Assembly: GCA_009667805.1 (NCBI GenBank)
Contig: CM019069.1
Location: 51,325,422-51,389,421 of the forward strand
DNA: 64,000 nucleotides
Direction: 5' to 3'
Source of the DNA: Leptobrachium leishanense
Taxonomy: Eukaryota > Chordata > Amphibia > Anura > Megophryidae
Below the pieces are notes generated by a model. That model ran no database searches, had not been told where the DNA came from, and saw only the letters and a program-made list of their open reading frames with translations. How positions within the stretch are numbered: the first letter of the stretch is position 1; each line of letters starts with the position of its first letter. The translations under genes were made by a program, and so were the position numbers. Below, in pieces: positions 11,575 through 21,300 of the stretch.

Positions 11575-12205
11575 GTGGCTAACACTAACCCTACTCCCTA
11601 ACCCCCTAGACCAAGCCCTAACCCCGCTAAACCTAGACCTAACCCCCTAAACCTAGCCCTATCCCCCTTAAACCAAGCCCTAACCCTAACCACCTAAACC
11701 TAACCCCATAAACCTAGCCCTAACCCCCTAAATCTAGTCCTAACCCTAACCCCCTAAACCAAGCCCTAATCCTAACCCCCTAAACCAAGCCCTAACCCCC
11801 TAAACCTAGTCCTAACCTTAACCCCCTAAACCTAGTCCTAACCTAAACCCCCTAAACCTAGACCTAACCCCCTAAACCTAGTCCTAACCTTAACCCCCTA
11901 AACCTAGTCCTAACCTAAACCCCCTAAACCTAGACCTAACCCCCTAAACCTAGCCCTATCCCCCTTAAACCAAGCCCTAACCCTAACCACCTAAACCTAA
12001 CCCCATAAACCTAGCCCTAACCCCCTAAATCTAGTCCTAACCCTAACCCCCTAAACCAAGCCCTAATCCTAACCCCCTAAACCAAGCCCTAACCCCCTAA
12101 ACCTAGTCCTAACCTAACCCCCTAAACCTAGTCCTAACCTAAACCCCCTAAACCTAGCCCTAACCCCCTAAACCTAACCATAACCCCTAAGCCTAACTCC
12201 CTAAG
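11575..12205. repeat. Degenerate telomere-like CCCTAA array
   Basis: About 630 bp of CCCTAA, CCCCCTAAACCTAG and CCTAACC units is richer in C than true vertebrate CCCTAA repeats. A segment of roughly 190 bp recurs at 297-bp spacing (ATCCCCCTTAA at 11661 and 11958), so there is a higher-order repeat. It lies between the inverted flanks of an element, so it is probably transposon-borne rather than a fused chromosome end. Confidence 0.85.
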
Positions 12206-12372
12206 GGTTAGGGTGTTAGTATTAGGGTTAGCCACTGGGATTTTGGATGTCTGGAAGTTGGCCGTGTAGGGAACTTGGTATGTCCGGCACTTGATCTGTC
12301 TGGAAGTTGGCCGCCGGGATGTTGGCATTAGGGAACCTGGCTGTAGGGATTTGTAGGGATGTTGTCCGGCAC

Positions 12373-14905
12373 CCGATGCATAATGTTACAGGACACTCTC
12401 TTAACATAGACAGAACTACTACATATTTTAGTTGCATCGTCTGTGGTTTCAAAGCAATGAGGGACCATGGATTACCCAGAGTGAGCTTATTTAAAGTCTT
12501 AAACATTATCTATTCTCTTCTGTATTTGAAATTCTCGTCTCTCCTCTGTTAAATGACGGACTGTATATCTAGTTTACTACCAACCCTGAAGAAGATATAT
12601 AAGTGCCTTTGACCTTTGGCCCTGGATATATATATATATATATATACATCCAATGTCTCCGAACCCATGCAGTATTGCAGGTTTGTAGATAAAGACAGAA
12701 TTAACAGTGTAACCGAAGCTCCCTCCACCTTTGTGCCCTCATCCTCATTGGCACCCTTGCTCACACTATACATGGCCTCTGTGCCTGTTGGAGAAGTGTG
12801 GATGCTGACCTCCTGCCAAGGAATCGTGGACCAATGTGGCAAAGCCAGTTCTCAAGGACAATGGGCATAAGTGGTCACATAAGGGTTAATGAGTTAAATG
12901 TATTTCTATCTTGAAATGGTTTGTATTTTAGGAGTTAGTTTGTGTTAGAGATACAATGTAGACTTATTGTTCTTGCTATCTGTCCTTAGATTGATTTGAT
13001 GTTGTTGTTTGGTAATCTTGTCTAGTGTAACGAATTAGGTTTCTGCCTCTTCTGAAGGAGTTCAACTCCTCCTCATGTAGACAACGTATTCTGTCGATTG
13101 TTTCATGTTACCTCCCCCTCTGTGTGTCTCATATATCTGGACCCATTTCCAATAAAGCATATTCATTCCCCTGCATTAAGCTTTGTCTGATGTTTGGGGA
13201 GAGATACATAGAAATATACAGCCTTCCTTAAATTCTGGCTGAGGGTTGTGAAAAGGAAAGCTGCTGTGGATCAGCTTGGCTGGAGAAGGGACGAACGCTG
13301 TAACCGATTTGGGTCTGGTCCATAAGCCAGAGTCCGGTAAACACCAGTTGCTGTTACAAACAGCAATAAAAATAACAGACATTTTCCTTCTGTAATTCGA
13401 TCTTCCAACAAACAAAAATCCAGAGAAAAGTCAAATAGTTCACAGTTATTAGAATCTTTTTTATAAAAGGAACACTATTAAAAAACAGCGTTTCCTTTTT
13501 TTTGCCCTCAAATAAATGGGCAGAGGCTCTGCCGATGAAACAATATTTTGGCCAGGCAGTGTATATGGGACTTTTTTCAGCAGCTACTATTCTATTTTAG
13601 TTGTGCGTTTACAATTCATTTCCAAATTTGAGATCAAAAATAACAGTGGGATATAGGGAAAGATCGCTTGCGGAATAAATTCTCCAGGTTGCTACTTTAT
13701 CTTTTAATGTAACCTGCCCCCAAAAACAACGAACAAAAGACCCCTATCCCTCCCCAAAAATTACGATTTGTTTGTAAAGAAAATTAGGAAAATATATGTA
13801 TATTTAAAACTAGCGAAGACAAGCCACACACAACCCCTATTTTGAGTATAGTATAGCAGAGTTTATAATGATGTACACTCTAATAAATAGTACTTGACTT
13901 CTGTCTTCTATACCATGATCTTCAGATTAATTATAACTATTTTCTGGTATATTCTCCCCTCCCTAAATAGGTTTTATATTAAACATTTTAATATCAAGTC
14001 TAGAGTTTTTCCAAGCTTAGCACTATACACCACAACGCCAATATGCAAAGGTACTTTGCATGAATATTAAATGCGTCATCAACGTTTTGTTTTCATAGGA
14101 AGCGCCTTGCTAAGAGGTTACATGAACCGATAGTTTATTAGAGAGATTTGTTTTATGATCCTAGATGCCAATATTTTTTACTTTTTTTTCACATGGTATG
14201 CTTTTGTTAATCAGATTTATTCCACCTGCTTTAACCTTGCATCGACGGCTCATGAAAAATGCATGAAGTAGGAAACATAGCATAAATATACCCAATATGC
14301 ATGGTGATGCACTTGGACGAGGCTTGACGAACAGTAATTCTTAAGCTCCTTGGCATTGGAAGAGACTGCTTGACTCACATGATGTTTAATGAGTAACACG
14401 TGTTTTTATTTATACAGAAGCACGGTAACACATTAACTAATACTGAAAGGTAAAAATAAAAACATAATAACACCCCAAATATCTCTTAATGGCACAGAAC
14501 TTTCATCTTCTTGCTCACATCTGGTCTAAAAAAGTAAAAAAAACAAAACTCTTATGTTTTTTTAGAATTACCTTTTCTCTCATCAATATGCAATTCACAT
14601 TCTCCTTTTTTAAGGTACCAAAAAACCCCTAAAAAAATAAAAAACACCCCAACATTGCCTCTAATCATTACCTTAAAAAAAGGGTGCTGCGTCCGTCAAA
14701 ATAAAAATATGCACTTGAGCTTAAATATATTGTTGTAGTCTAGTTTGCTGAAAGGGTAATAATTAAAAAAAGAAAAATACTGAATGTATTTACTGCAATA
14801 ATACTGTATTTACTTATGTCATATTCTAATGAAGCAATGGTGAATGGCACATTTTAGGAGGGTTTAGGATAGTTGCAGTTGTAGCTTTAGGACTGTGGGC
14901 TATAT
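12373..14905. promoter_or_regulatory. Repeat-poor upstream DNA; candidate conserved non-coding stretch at 13430-14480
   Basis: Apart from a TA microsatellite at 12626-12646 no repeat is recognised. 12620-13420 has AATAAAGC near 13153 and could hold an LTR remnant, but the ends were not found. 13430-14480 is AT-rich and contains regulatory-looking words such as AATATTAAATGCGTCATC and ATCAGATTTATTCC. No exon is seen. The regulatory label is inference only. Confidence 0.25.
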
Positions 14906-14909
14906 TTAA

Positions 14910-15945
14910 AGGGACACTCTGGAGTGATCACAGTGCCCTGAGCATCTTCAATCCTCTCCCCCTCCACGAGGGCTCTTGGATGGCTGATTCAGCCCTCCAA
15001 GTGCAGGGGATTTGCTCCTCCCAAAAGCTGCCATCAGCAAGAGGCAATCTGGATCCCACTGCACTTCCAGCCTTGAGATTGGTTGGATGCGTCCAGCCTC
15101 AAGTGGCCATGTGACATGCTTTTTCTTTCAGGAAGCCAGCAGCATGTCACCTTTGGTGGATTGGAGAGCCAGTGCTGCACTGGAAAGAAGGTAAGTTTTG
15201 AAACAGCGTTAAGGTTGAAAGGGGGTCTAAATCCAGGCCAGATCCTCAGAACCGAGCTCCATCAAATGGCTCTCAATGCACAGGGCATTAAGAGTCATCA
15301 GATGGGATGCCTTGCCAAGGTCCTGAGACACTGCCGCTTAGGCTAGGGACAGATGAGCGCATTTTCTGCAGCCACCGTCAAAATGTACGTCGATGCGTGC
15401 GCACGCATTTTTTCACGGAATACGCTTAAGTGGTCAGACGATGCGCAATTCTGGACGTATTTCATGACGGTGGGGTAAAAAGAAGTCTAGGGAAATCCGG
15501 CTGTTTGAACGTTATGTTGGCCGCACACTAGCAGCGTCTGACATCTCCTAATCACGCACACACGCTGCTATGCGGCCGCAGCGCACTTTGTACGTCAGTA
15601 GCAGCGGTTTCACGTTCTGATAAAAATGCGTTCATTTGCTGGTTGCGTGGTGTCGGCGCACTTTCGTACGCACGTACTGCGTATATTGGCCGTCATTGGC
15701 CGTTATGTGCTGCTACTGCCGCCGTGATTTAGTGCGTCTGCACGCGCGTTCCGACTGCCCCACTCTGACCCTAGCCTAAGAGGAAGTGGCAGCATGTCAC
15801 CTACGGACCAGTGTCGAGGGAGCCCAGTGCTGGATGTAAGGGGAGTTTCAAATTAAACTAAAGGGCTAAAACGGGAGGGGAGTCAGGAGGGATGATTGTT
15901 TAACCCCTCCATCACTCCCTCCTGTTTTAACCATAGAGTATCCCT
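14910..15945. mobile_element. TTAA-flanked element (AGGGACACTCTGG ends), interrupted
   Basis: TTAA sits at 14906-14909 and 15946-15949. The ends are AGGGACACTCTGG and the inverted GAGTATCCCT. A Harbinger-type MITE (15341-15776) is inserted, leaving about 600 bp of host element. GAAGGTAAGTTTTG near 15188 is a splice-donor-like word. Small ORFs at 15012-15346 lie in this element and are not considered genes. Confidence 0.65.
15341..15776. mobile_element. Harbinger-type MITE, copy 3, nested
   Basis: Ends GGCTAGGGACAGAT and CTCTGACCCTAGCC; left flank TTA (15338-15340), right flank TAA (15777-15779). It is 436 bp and sits inside the TTAA element at 14910-15945, so it is the younger insertion. Confidence 0.75.
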
Positions 15946-16087
15946 TTAAACAGATGAACAAGAGTAAAGCTTCTTAAATGTGTCATTATAGACAGTAAGG
16001 TTGTTATATATAATATAAAGTAATGTTAAGGTTTAAATAAATGTTTTCTTTTTTAAATTTTCAGTTACTTAATACTTGAAACACTAT

Positions 16088-16268
16088 CAGGTCTATTCAC
16101 TAAAGGTGAAACTCAGGACAATTGGCAGGAGAAGAGAACAATCTAGACCAAATAGCCGATTTGGAAAGTGAGATAAATGGGAGACGTTTTCTGGTTTGGC
16201 TATTTTGACCTAGAATTTTCACTTCTCCTCCCAATTCCCCTGAGTTTCACCTTTAGTGAATAGACCTG
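16088..16268. mobile_element. Small palindromic MITE (CAGGTCTATTCACTAAAGG ends)
   Basis: The 181-bp element is almost entirely an inverted repeat. CAGGTCTATTCACTAAAGGT at the left pairs with the right end at 16249-16268, and AAATAGCC...GGCTATTT pairs further in. It provides the uninterrupted reference for the split copy at 17412-18980. Confidence 0.75.
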
Positions 16269-17182
16269 ATATATTTTGAGGAATGCGAGTGTGATGGTCT
16301 AGTAGTTCCCAGGTACCTTTTCAATCATTTCACAGACGGAGATGCTGTCAGCAGCACTACCAGGTGCTCTTACTCAGCACAAAGACAGCTGACTGCTACC
16401 CCTTGGGAATTGCTGTATCAGAGAGCTTTTCATATTTTTAAATAGTCTGATGCAATGTAATAAAATAGATAGCATAAGCAAATGACTTCTTATCCTGTAT
16501 TCTTAAAGAGGATCCGATATCAAGGCTATTAGATTATGAATATACTGTAGGTTTAGGGTTATGGTTATGCAGAGAACAATTTTCCATTATGAAATCGATC
16601 ATATTTTGCACTTATGAGCTGTTTAGGAAGTCCTTCCTTTTTCAGGACAAAACATTTGATTTTACCAGCAAAATAAAATAAACAAGCTAAAATACTGATC
16701 TGTCACAGAAAGGCAGCAAAAGGATTTTTGCTATAAAAAAAAATGGAGAGAAAAATGCTTCAAAGGGAAACTCTAACTACCAAATGTAATTTTAATGTCC
16801 ATGATTATGTAATGTATTTTAAATAATCATGGTTAGCGGTGTCATCCACCTTGTGGGTGTTGCATCAGGTTGATCCAGTCTTCTGCAAAGGGGGGCATCT
16901 TACTGCCCCAAAGCTATCAATCATTCAGAGCTGATCAGCCTTTCAGGGTTTAAGTCAAGAATATTCAGCTCTGCGCATGAATATTAATGTTTCCCTGGTC
17001 ACGTAATCGCTTTGCTAATGGCCAGCGCAAGTACTCTCCCCTGCAGTTTGTAGAATTCATCTGCTAGAAACGGGAAAACAATTCAGTAGCAGGAGGTCAT
17101 GTGATTTGCTTCCAGCAGCATATGAATTCTGCATACTGTAGAGAAGCCCTTTTCATATGCTGTTGCATAAGGTATAAATTGT
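16269..17182. other. Intergenic stretch, no gene recognised
   Basis: No repeat ends or exons were identified. Short ORFs have no similarity I recognise. Confidence 0.4.
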
Positions 17183-17408
17183 CAGGGTTATTCAATAAGC
17201 ACTGATGTGCAAACACTGTCGAACATTACCAGAATTGCTGCGCTGACAAACGTCAGCATTTCACAAAACTAAAGTCCAAACAGCATCAGGAGAAGCTGCA
17301 CTGTAGTGTAACGCTTCTCTTGTTGCTGTTTCGATTGTAGTTTTGTGACATGCTGGCTTTTGTCGGCGCTGCAGTACCACCAATTTTTTTTTCAGTGCTT
17401 CTTGAATC
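17183..17408. mobile_element. MITE with TTATTCAATAAGCACTG-type ends
   Basis: Left CAGGGTTATTCAATAAGCAC and right CAGTGCTTCTTGAATC are inverted. Internal blocks near 17265-17345 are inverted too (TTTCACAAAACTAAAGTCC against GATTGTAGTTTTGTGACA). Related copies lie at 24668-24886 and around 57806-57998. Confidence 0.5.
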
Positions 17409-17589
17409 TATCAGGGTTATTCAGAGAAAGGTGAATACCAGGAGAATTGGCAGAGGAGCAAATAGCCGATTTGGAAAGTGAGATAAATTCACACTCAGTG
17501 AGAACAATTCACAGGAGGTAGAAAAGTGAATCGCAGATAAGAAACTTTTTAAATACTGACAAAACTGTTACGATGCTCTTTGGAACAGA

Positions 17590-18888
17590 GTCTAAACTAC
17601 ATAAATTGCAAAATCCCCATCTATGGCTGGGGTCAGACGAACGCAGTGCGAATGTGCGTTCAGCCGCACTTTATCACGGCGGTAGTAGCAGCAATGACGT
17701 CCAATGACGCCCAATATACGAAGTACGGCCGCATGAAAGTTCGGCTGCGCAACGCAAGCGGCAAACAAACACATTTTTTCGAGAACGTAGAACCGCTAGT
17801 ACTGACTCACAGAGTGCGCTGCGTCGGTGTAGCGGCGTGTGTGCGTGATTAGGAGACATCAGACGCTGCACATGTCCGACCAACATCAAGTCCCTTTGTT
17901 TTTAATAGCTCTGTCAAAAATCATGGCTGTAATTGCGCACCGTATGACCACTATCGCGTCTTCCGTGAAAAAGTGCGTCCGGACGAATGGATGCACTTTG
18001 ACGGTTGCCGTGAAGAATACGTTCGTCTGACCCTAGCCTATGTGTCAGGACAAAATCAAATGGCACACTGACGACAGTCACTTCTCTCAAATATCTAGTT
18101 ATGTGGTTAGACCCAAATCTATCTTTTGGCCCCCACATTGAAAAACTCTCATCTAAACTCTACCCCAAACTAGGTGCCCTGTACAGAAACAAATCCTGCC
18201 TGAGCCCAGCGGTAAGAAAGCAGATTGTACAACAAATGCTTATGCCGGCTATTGATTAGGGAGATGTAGTGTATGCAGTGGCCCGCAAACACAGCTTCAG
18301 AAACTTACTACATTCATAACCCATTCAGCCGCTTTGTGCTACAATGTAACTACATGACCCACCATTGTGTCATGTTAAAAGAGCTAAACTGGCCGTCGCT
18401 GGAATCTAGACGCACTCTTCACCTTTCAAACCTGGTGTTTAAGAGATTTTCTGGGAAGCTACCACCCTACCTGAATAGACGGCTTCCCCCGGCAGTTCCC
18501 TCATCCTATAACCTCAGATTCAGGGCCAGCACCTTACTTGCAATACCACAATGCAAAAAGAAAAAGTGTCTCGATCCGCAGTTATGGAATAACCTCCCAG
18601 ACGCCATCAAATCTTCCCCCAGTCTAAAGTCACTTAAGAGCTCCTTACTAACATACCTCAGTACAGAATGCACCTGTAAACATGTAACATAGTGACTATA
18701 TTTCCTACATATTTATTTTCTGTTAATCTGTATATTTGTGTTTTGTTTTTAATATCTTGCATTTATTCCTTTGTATTTCTGTAACGACTGTAAAATTTCA
18801 ATGTTTTTCAACCCAGGACATAGTTGAAAACGAGAGAAATCTCAATGTATCCTTCCTGGTAAAATACTTTGCAAATAAATAAATAAAT
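17590..18888 (+). mobile_element. 5'-truncated LINE (CR1/L2/Rex1 group), copy B, with RT remnant
   Basis: It is collinear with copy C at 52684-53640. It encodes the C-terminal part of a non-LTR reverse transcriptase: words equivalent to SLKYLV.WLDPNLSFGP, then ORF 18273-18692 with LKELNWPSLESRRTLHLSNL and NNLPDAIKSSPSLKSL. Frameshifts and a stop (TAG in the motif AID-RDVVYAV near 18255) break it. The 3' tail ends with AAATAAATAAAT. ATAAAT at both junctions is a possible target duplication. Confidence 0.75.
17625..18038. mobile_element. Harbinger-type MITE, copy 4, inserted in LINE copy B
   Basis: Ends GGCTGGGGTCAGAC and GTCTGACCCTAGCC; TAT lies at 17622-17624 and at 18039-18041. LINE copy C (near 53500-53530, minus strand) reads CCCCATCTATGTGTCAGG without interruption, so the pre-insertion site is known and the 3-bp duplication is directly demonstrated. 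Confidence 0.9.
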
Positions 18889-19062
18889 GGGAGAATATTT
18901 CTGGTTTAGCTATTTTGACCTACAATTTTCACTTCTCCAGTCATTCTCCTGAGTGTCACCTTTCTTTGAATAGACCTGTATATGTCCCTCAAAATATTGA
19001 TCTTGCAGCACTATTGCCTATGGACCACACTGACCATAAGGTGTGCTCTTGGTGTCAACGGT

Positions 19063-19470
19063 TGTAGTGTTGTAGGCGGACAAAAACAGATTCACTTTCA
19101 AGACGGCGCCGGACCGGGCACAAGTAAGGATTGTCAGAACACGAGTCTCTTCAGGAAAGGCAAACTTTATTGTGTCGTCACACAAGTGCCCACACAGGAT
19201 TGAATCGCAAAGAGTGAGCCCCCCTTTTCACCCGTGCAAGGGATCTTATACCCAAAAATACGTAATTAGGTACATCCCAGTTAGCCCACCTCCCAATGAC
19301 ACTTTATTCCACCCCACGTGGGTTAATACCTCCCTTTGGCTAATACAAAGACATTCCATTAATTGGCTGTAAATTGGCAAACTTTGTGTTAGTTTCAGTA
19401 AATCATAATTAATTGCTCTTACTGTTCCGGGCTGCGCCCTCCTCCCTTGCGCCTACAATCACTTGTTACA
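19063..19470 (-). mobile_element. Solo LTR of a retrovirus-like element
   Basis: Read on the minus strand it starts TGTAACAAGTGATTG, has a TATAAG box (about 19244-19250), an AATAAA polyadenylation signal (19166-19171) with a downstream R/U5-like segment, and ends near CACTACA. Its ends form a short inverted repeat (TTGTAGGCG / CGCCTACAA). A target duplication is not evident. No internal genes are present. It lies about 1.1 kb upstream of the MTX2 start codon. Confidence 0.6.
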
Positions 19471-19700
19471 GATGGCACCTGGCCTGATCTCTATACTCCT
19501 TTGTCTTTCTGCGGGCCCCAACGACCTTGGAGTATCTACTTCGCTTTTCTCCTCCGTGCCAGGAACAGCAGAGATCTTTCATAAGGCTTTAATTGCTTTT
19601 CTGCTAATCTAAACGCATTCCTAAATTTCTACGTATACCTCATTCTAGTTTCAGCTACAAACCTGCCTAGTTATATACAAGTGAACCAATATTCTGAACA

Positions 19701-19736
19701 AGATGGCCGCCTGTGTACAATGGCGGCCATCTTCCA
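19701..19736. promoter_or_regulatory. Inverted pair of YY1-like words
   Basis: AAGATGGCCGCC and GGCGGCCATCTT face each other about 10 bp apart, 0.9 kb upstream of MTX2. AAGATGGC is the YY1 core. Function is inferred only. Confidence 0.3.
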
Positions 19737-20299
19737 GCCTATTTCCACTTCAGTGTAGGTACCTTTAGATTTGCCAGATCAGCCATGTTTTCCTGGACAC
19801 CCATACTTTATTCATCCTGATGGACAATGCATGAAAAATGCCACCCTGCAGTAAACTACAGGTAGGAAATCACAGAAGAATCCCAGGTGACCTACTTTGA
19901 GTTCCTGCCTCCACAATATGAATTATACATGTTGCAGGGTAGCACTTGTGTCCAGGGAAATATGGTAACCCTGTGTGTATTCAGACACATGTATTATGCA
20001 TCAATATTTTTTTTAACCAAAATGTGATTATGAACATAATATATCAATTTTATTGTTTACCCCAAACCATTCAGTTGCTCTCACATTACTGACTGGGCAC
20101 AGCATGTCACCCTTTGACCTTATGATTTTTCTAACCCTGCTTCTTCCTAGCCATGCGGCCAAGAAACGCATTAAATAACAATTCTACCATACTTGAGTTA
20201 AGCAGAAACGCAGATGATGAATAACGCCACCATCATAGAAAAACACCTTAAATTTCAATAACCAGACTGTCATGAATAAACGTAATCTCATATCTACTA

Positions 20300-20614
20300 C
20301 AGTGGCAATTCTGCCCAAAACGAAGATGGCGGCCGCAGACTCTTCCTGGTGAAACGTCACTCTGTTTCTATACCTGAGCCACCTCAAGTGTTTCTAGCGC
20401 CCTTTTTATAGGATTCAATGTATTTTTTCTAGCGGTGTGAGACATGTTAGAATAGAGTAGTCTGAATACTACCTTCGCCCGTTATGATAATTTTCCCATA
20501 TGCCGGCGGAAGCACTACCAGGGTGACCTCTCACCCGGACATGAACTTCCTGTTATTGTGACCTTAACCCTCCATGTGTTGTAGACAGGCTACGGACTGC
20601 TGGTTGCTGGGGTC
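20300..20614 (+). promoter_or_regulatory. MTX2: Probable MTX2 promoter and 5' UTR
   Basis: This is the DNA directly upstream of the MTX2 start codon. It has AAGATGGCGGC at 20323-20333 (perfect YY1-type word), CGTCA at about 20355, and ETS-like GGAAG/CTTCC words near 20508, 20337 and 20543. There is no TATA box near the expected start. This fits a TATA-less housekeeping promoter, the usual type for mitochondrial-protein genes. The transcription start cannot be placed from sequence alone. Confidence 0.45.
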
Positions 20615-20654
20615 ATGTCTCTCGTCACCGACGCCTTTGTGTCACAGATCGCAG
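20615..20654 (+). CDS. MTX2: Metaxin-2, exon 1 (start codon)
   Basis: The ATG opens MSLVTDAFVSQIA, nearly the same as the start of human metaxin-2 (MSLVAEAFVSQIA). The exon ends ATCGCAG with donor GTAACC, leaving one base (G) of the next codon. Metaxin-2 is a cytosol-facing protein of the mitochondrial outer membrane. It partners metaxin-1 in the SAM/MIB machinery, which inserts beta-barrel proteins and links the outer membrane to MICOS. It has a glutathione-S-transferase-like fold and no cleaved presequence. The frame stays open past the donor for 69 more codons, but that reading has no family match and is intronic. Start choice rests on the alignment; the upstream DNA is promoter-like. Confidence 0.92.
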
Positions 20655-21053
20655 GTAACCGGCTCATTGATCCCACCCAGATGTTTTTTAAGGACAAGAA
20701 CACAAATCCGCCATTAATACACCAGCTGCTTCAATGTGACAGGTACCTGGGTGCCCACCCCAACCACGTGATGATGCGCAAAGCAGGAAAAGTTCTTTCC
20801 TGGGCTTTACTGCAGCACCTCACTGTCATTACTGCACTGATTTTTAAATGCTCTATTCTTTAAAAAATTCCTTATTTGTCCCACAAATAATTGGGCAAAG
20901 GCTGCTGGCAGTTTCTGTCCAATTACCCCCCCCCCCTCCAGGTTTTTACTTCCCATTTTCTCCTTTTGTCGCGGCGCGCAGCTCTTCCTCTCTAGCTCAG
21001 AGACATCAAAATCCAGAAGTGTCTGAGCTTTCCTATGGAATATGCGTCCCTTA

Positions 21054-21297
21054 GGCCCCGTTCACACTGTGCGGTTTATCGCCGCAAAATCCGCGCTATG
21101 TAGCATCTTCAATGCATTTCACTGGAGCAGTTCACATCTTGTCGCGGTGGTATGTCGCTGGTACATGACCCTTTTTTTTTTTGTTGCGATTTGAAGTGGT
21201 GGTGCTTTGCAGAATCGCGCAAAACCGTGACATCTCGAATATGAAAATTGTGCGGAAAATCGCGCGATTTTTCAAATCGCACAGTGTGAACGGGGCC
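21054..21297. mobile_element. Harbinger-type MITE (GGCCCCGTTCACACTGTGCG ends)
   Basis: Near-perfect inverted ends GGCCCCGTTCACACTGTGCG and CGCACAGTGTGAACGGGGCC are flanked by TTA at 21051-21053 and 21298-21300. It is 244 bp, lies in MTX2 intron 1, and is unrelated in sequence to the GGCTAGGGTCAGAC family. Confidence 0.85.
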
Positions 21298-21300
21298 TTA

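Larger units (their letters stand above)
10568..12372. mobile_element. Inverted-repeat element enclosing a telomere-like array
   Basis: The left flank (10568-10685) and right flank (12233-12372) are inverted relatives. Both contain GGCCAACTTCCAGACATCCA and CAGGTTCCCTAATGCC words, reading outward-in. Between them lie a solo LTR (10686-11570) and a degenerate CCCTAA array. The superfamily is not recognised and the outer boundaries are approximate. Confidence 0.55.
17412..18980. mobile_element. Palindromic MITE split by a LINE insertion
   Basis: 17412-17488 and 18889-18980 are the two halves of the element seen intact at 16088-16268; the junction GTGAGATAAAT/GGGAGA is restored when the insert is removed. 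The insert holds about 100 bp of unidentified sequence and a LINE, which itself carries a Harbinger-type MITE. The nest is three levels deep. Confidence 0.7.

Noticed and set aside
11575..12205. True chromosome end or fusion point
   Set aside because: Units are degenerate, higher-order repeated and enclosed by inverted transposon-like flanks, so a transposon origin is more likely.
12620..13420. Possible LTR with AATAAAGC near 13153
   Set aside because: TG/CA ends, TATA box and target duplication could not be located.
15012..15346. Small plus-strand ORFs with a splice-donor-like GTAAGT
   Set aside because: They fall entirely inside the TTAA element at 14910-15945 and lack any domain.
20655..20863. 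Extension of the MTX2 exon 1 frame to 82 codons
   Set aside because: The frame after the GTAACC donor has no metaxin similarity, while exons 2 and 3 continue the protein exactly.
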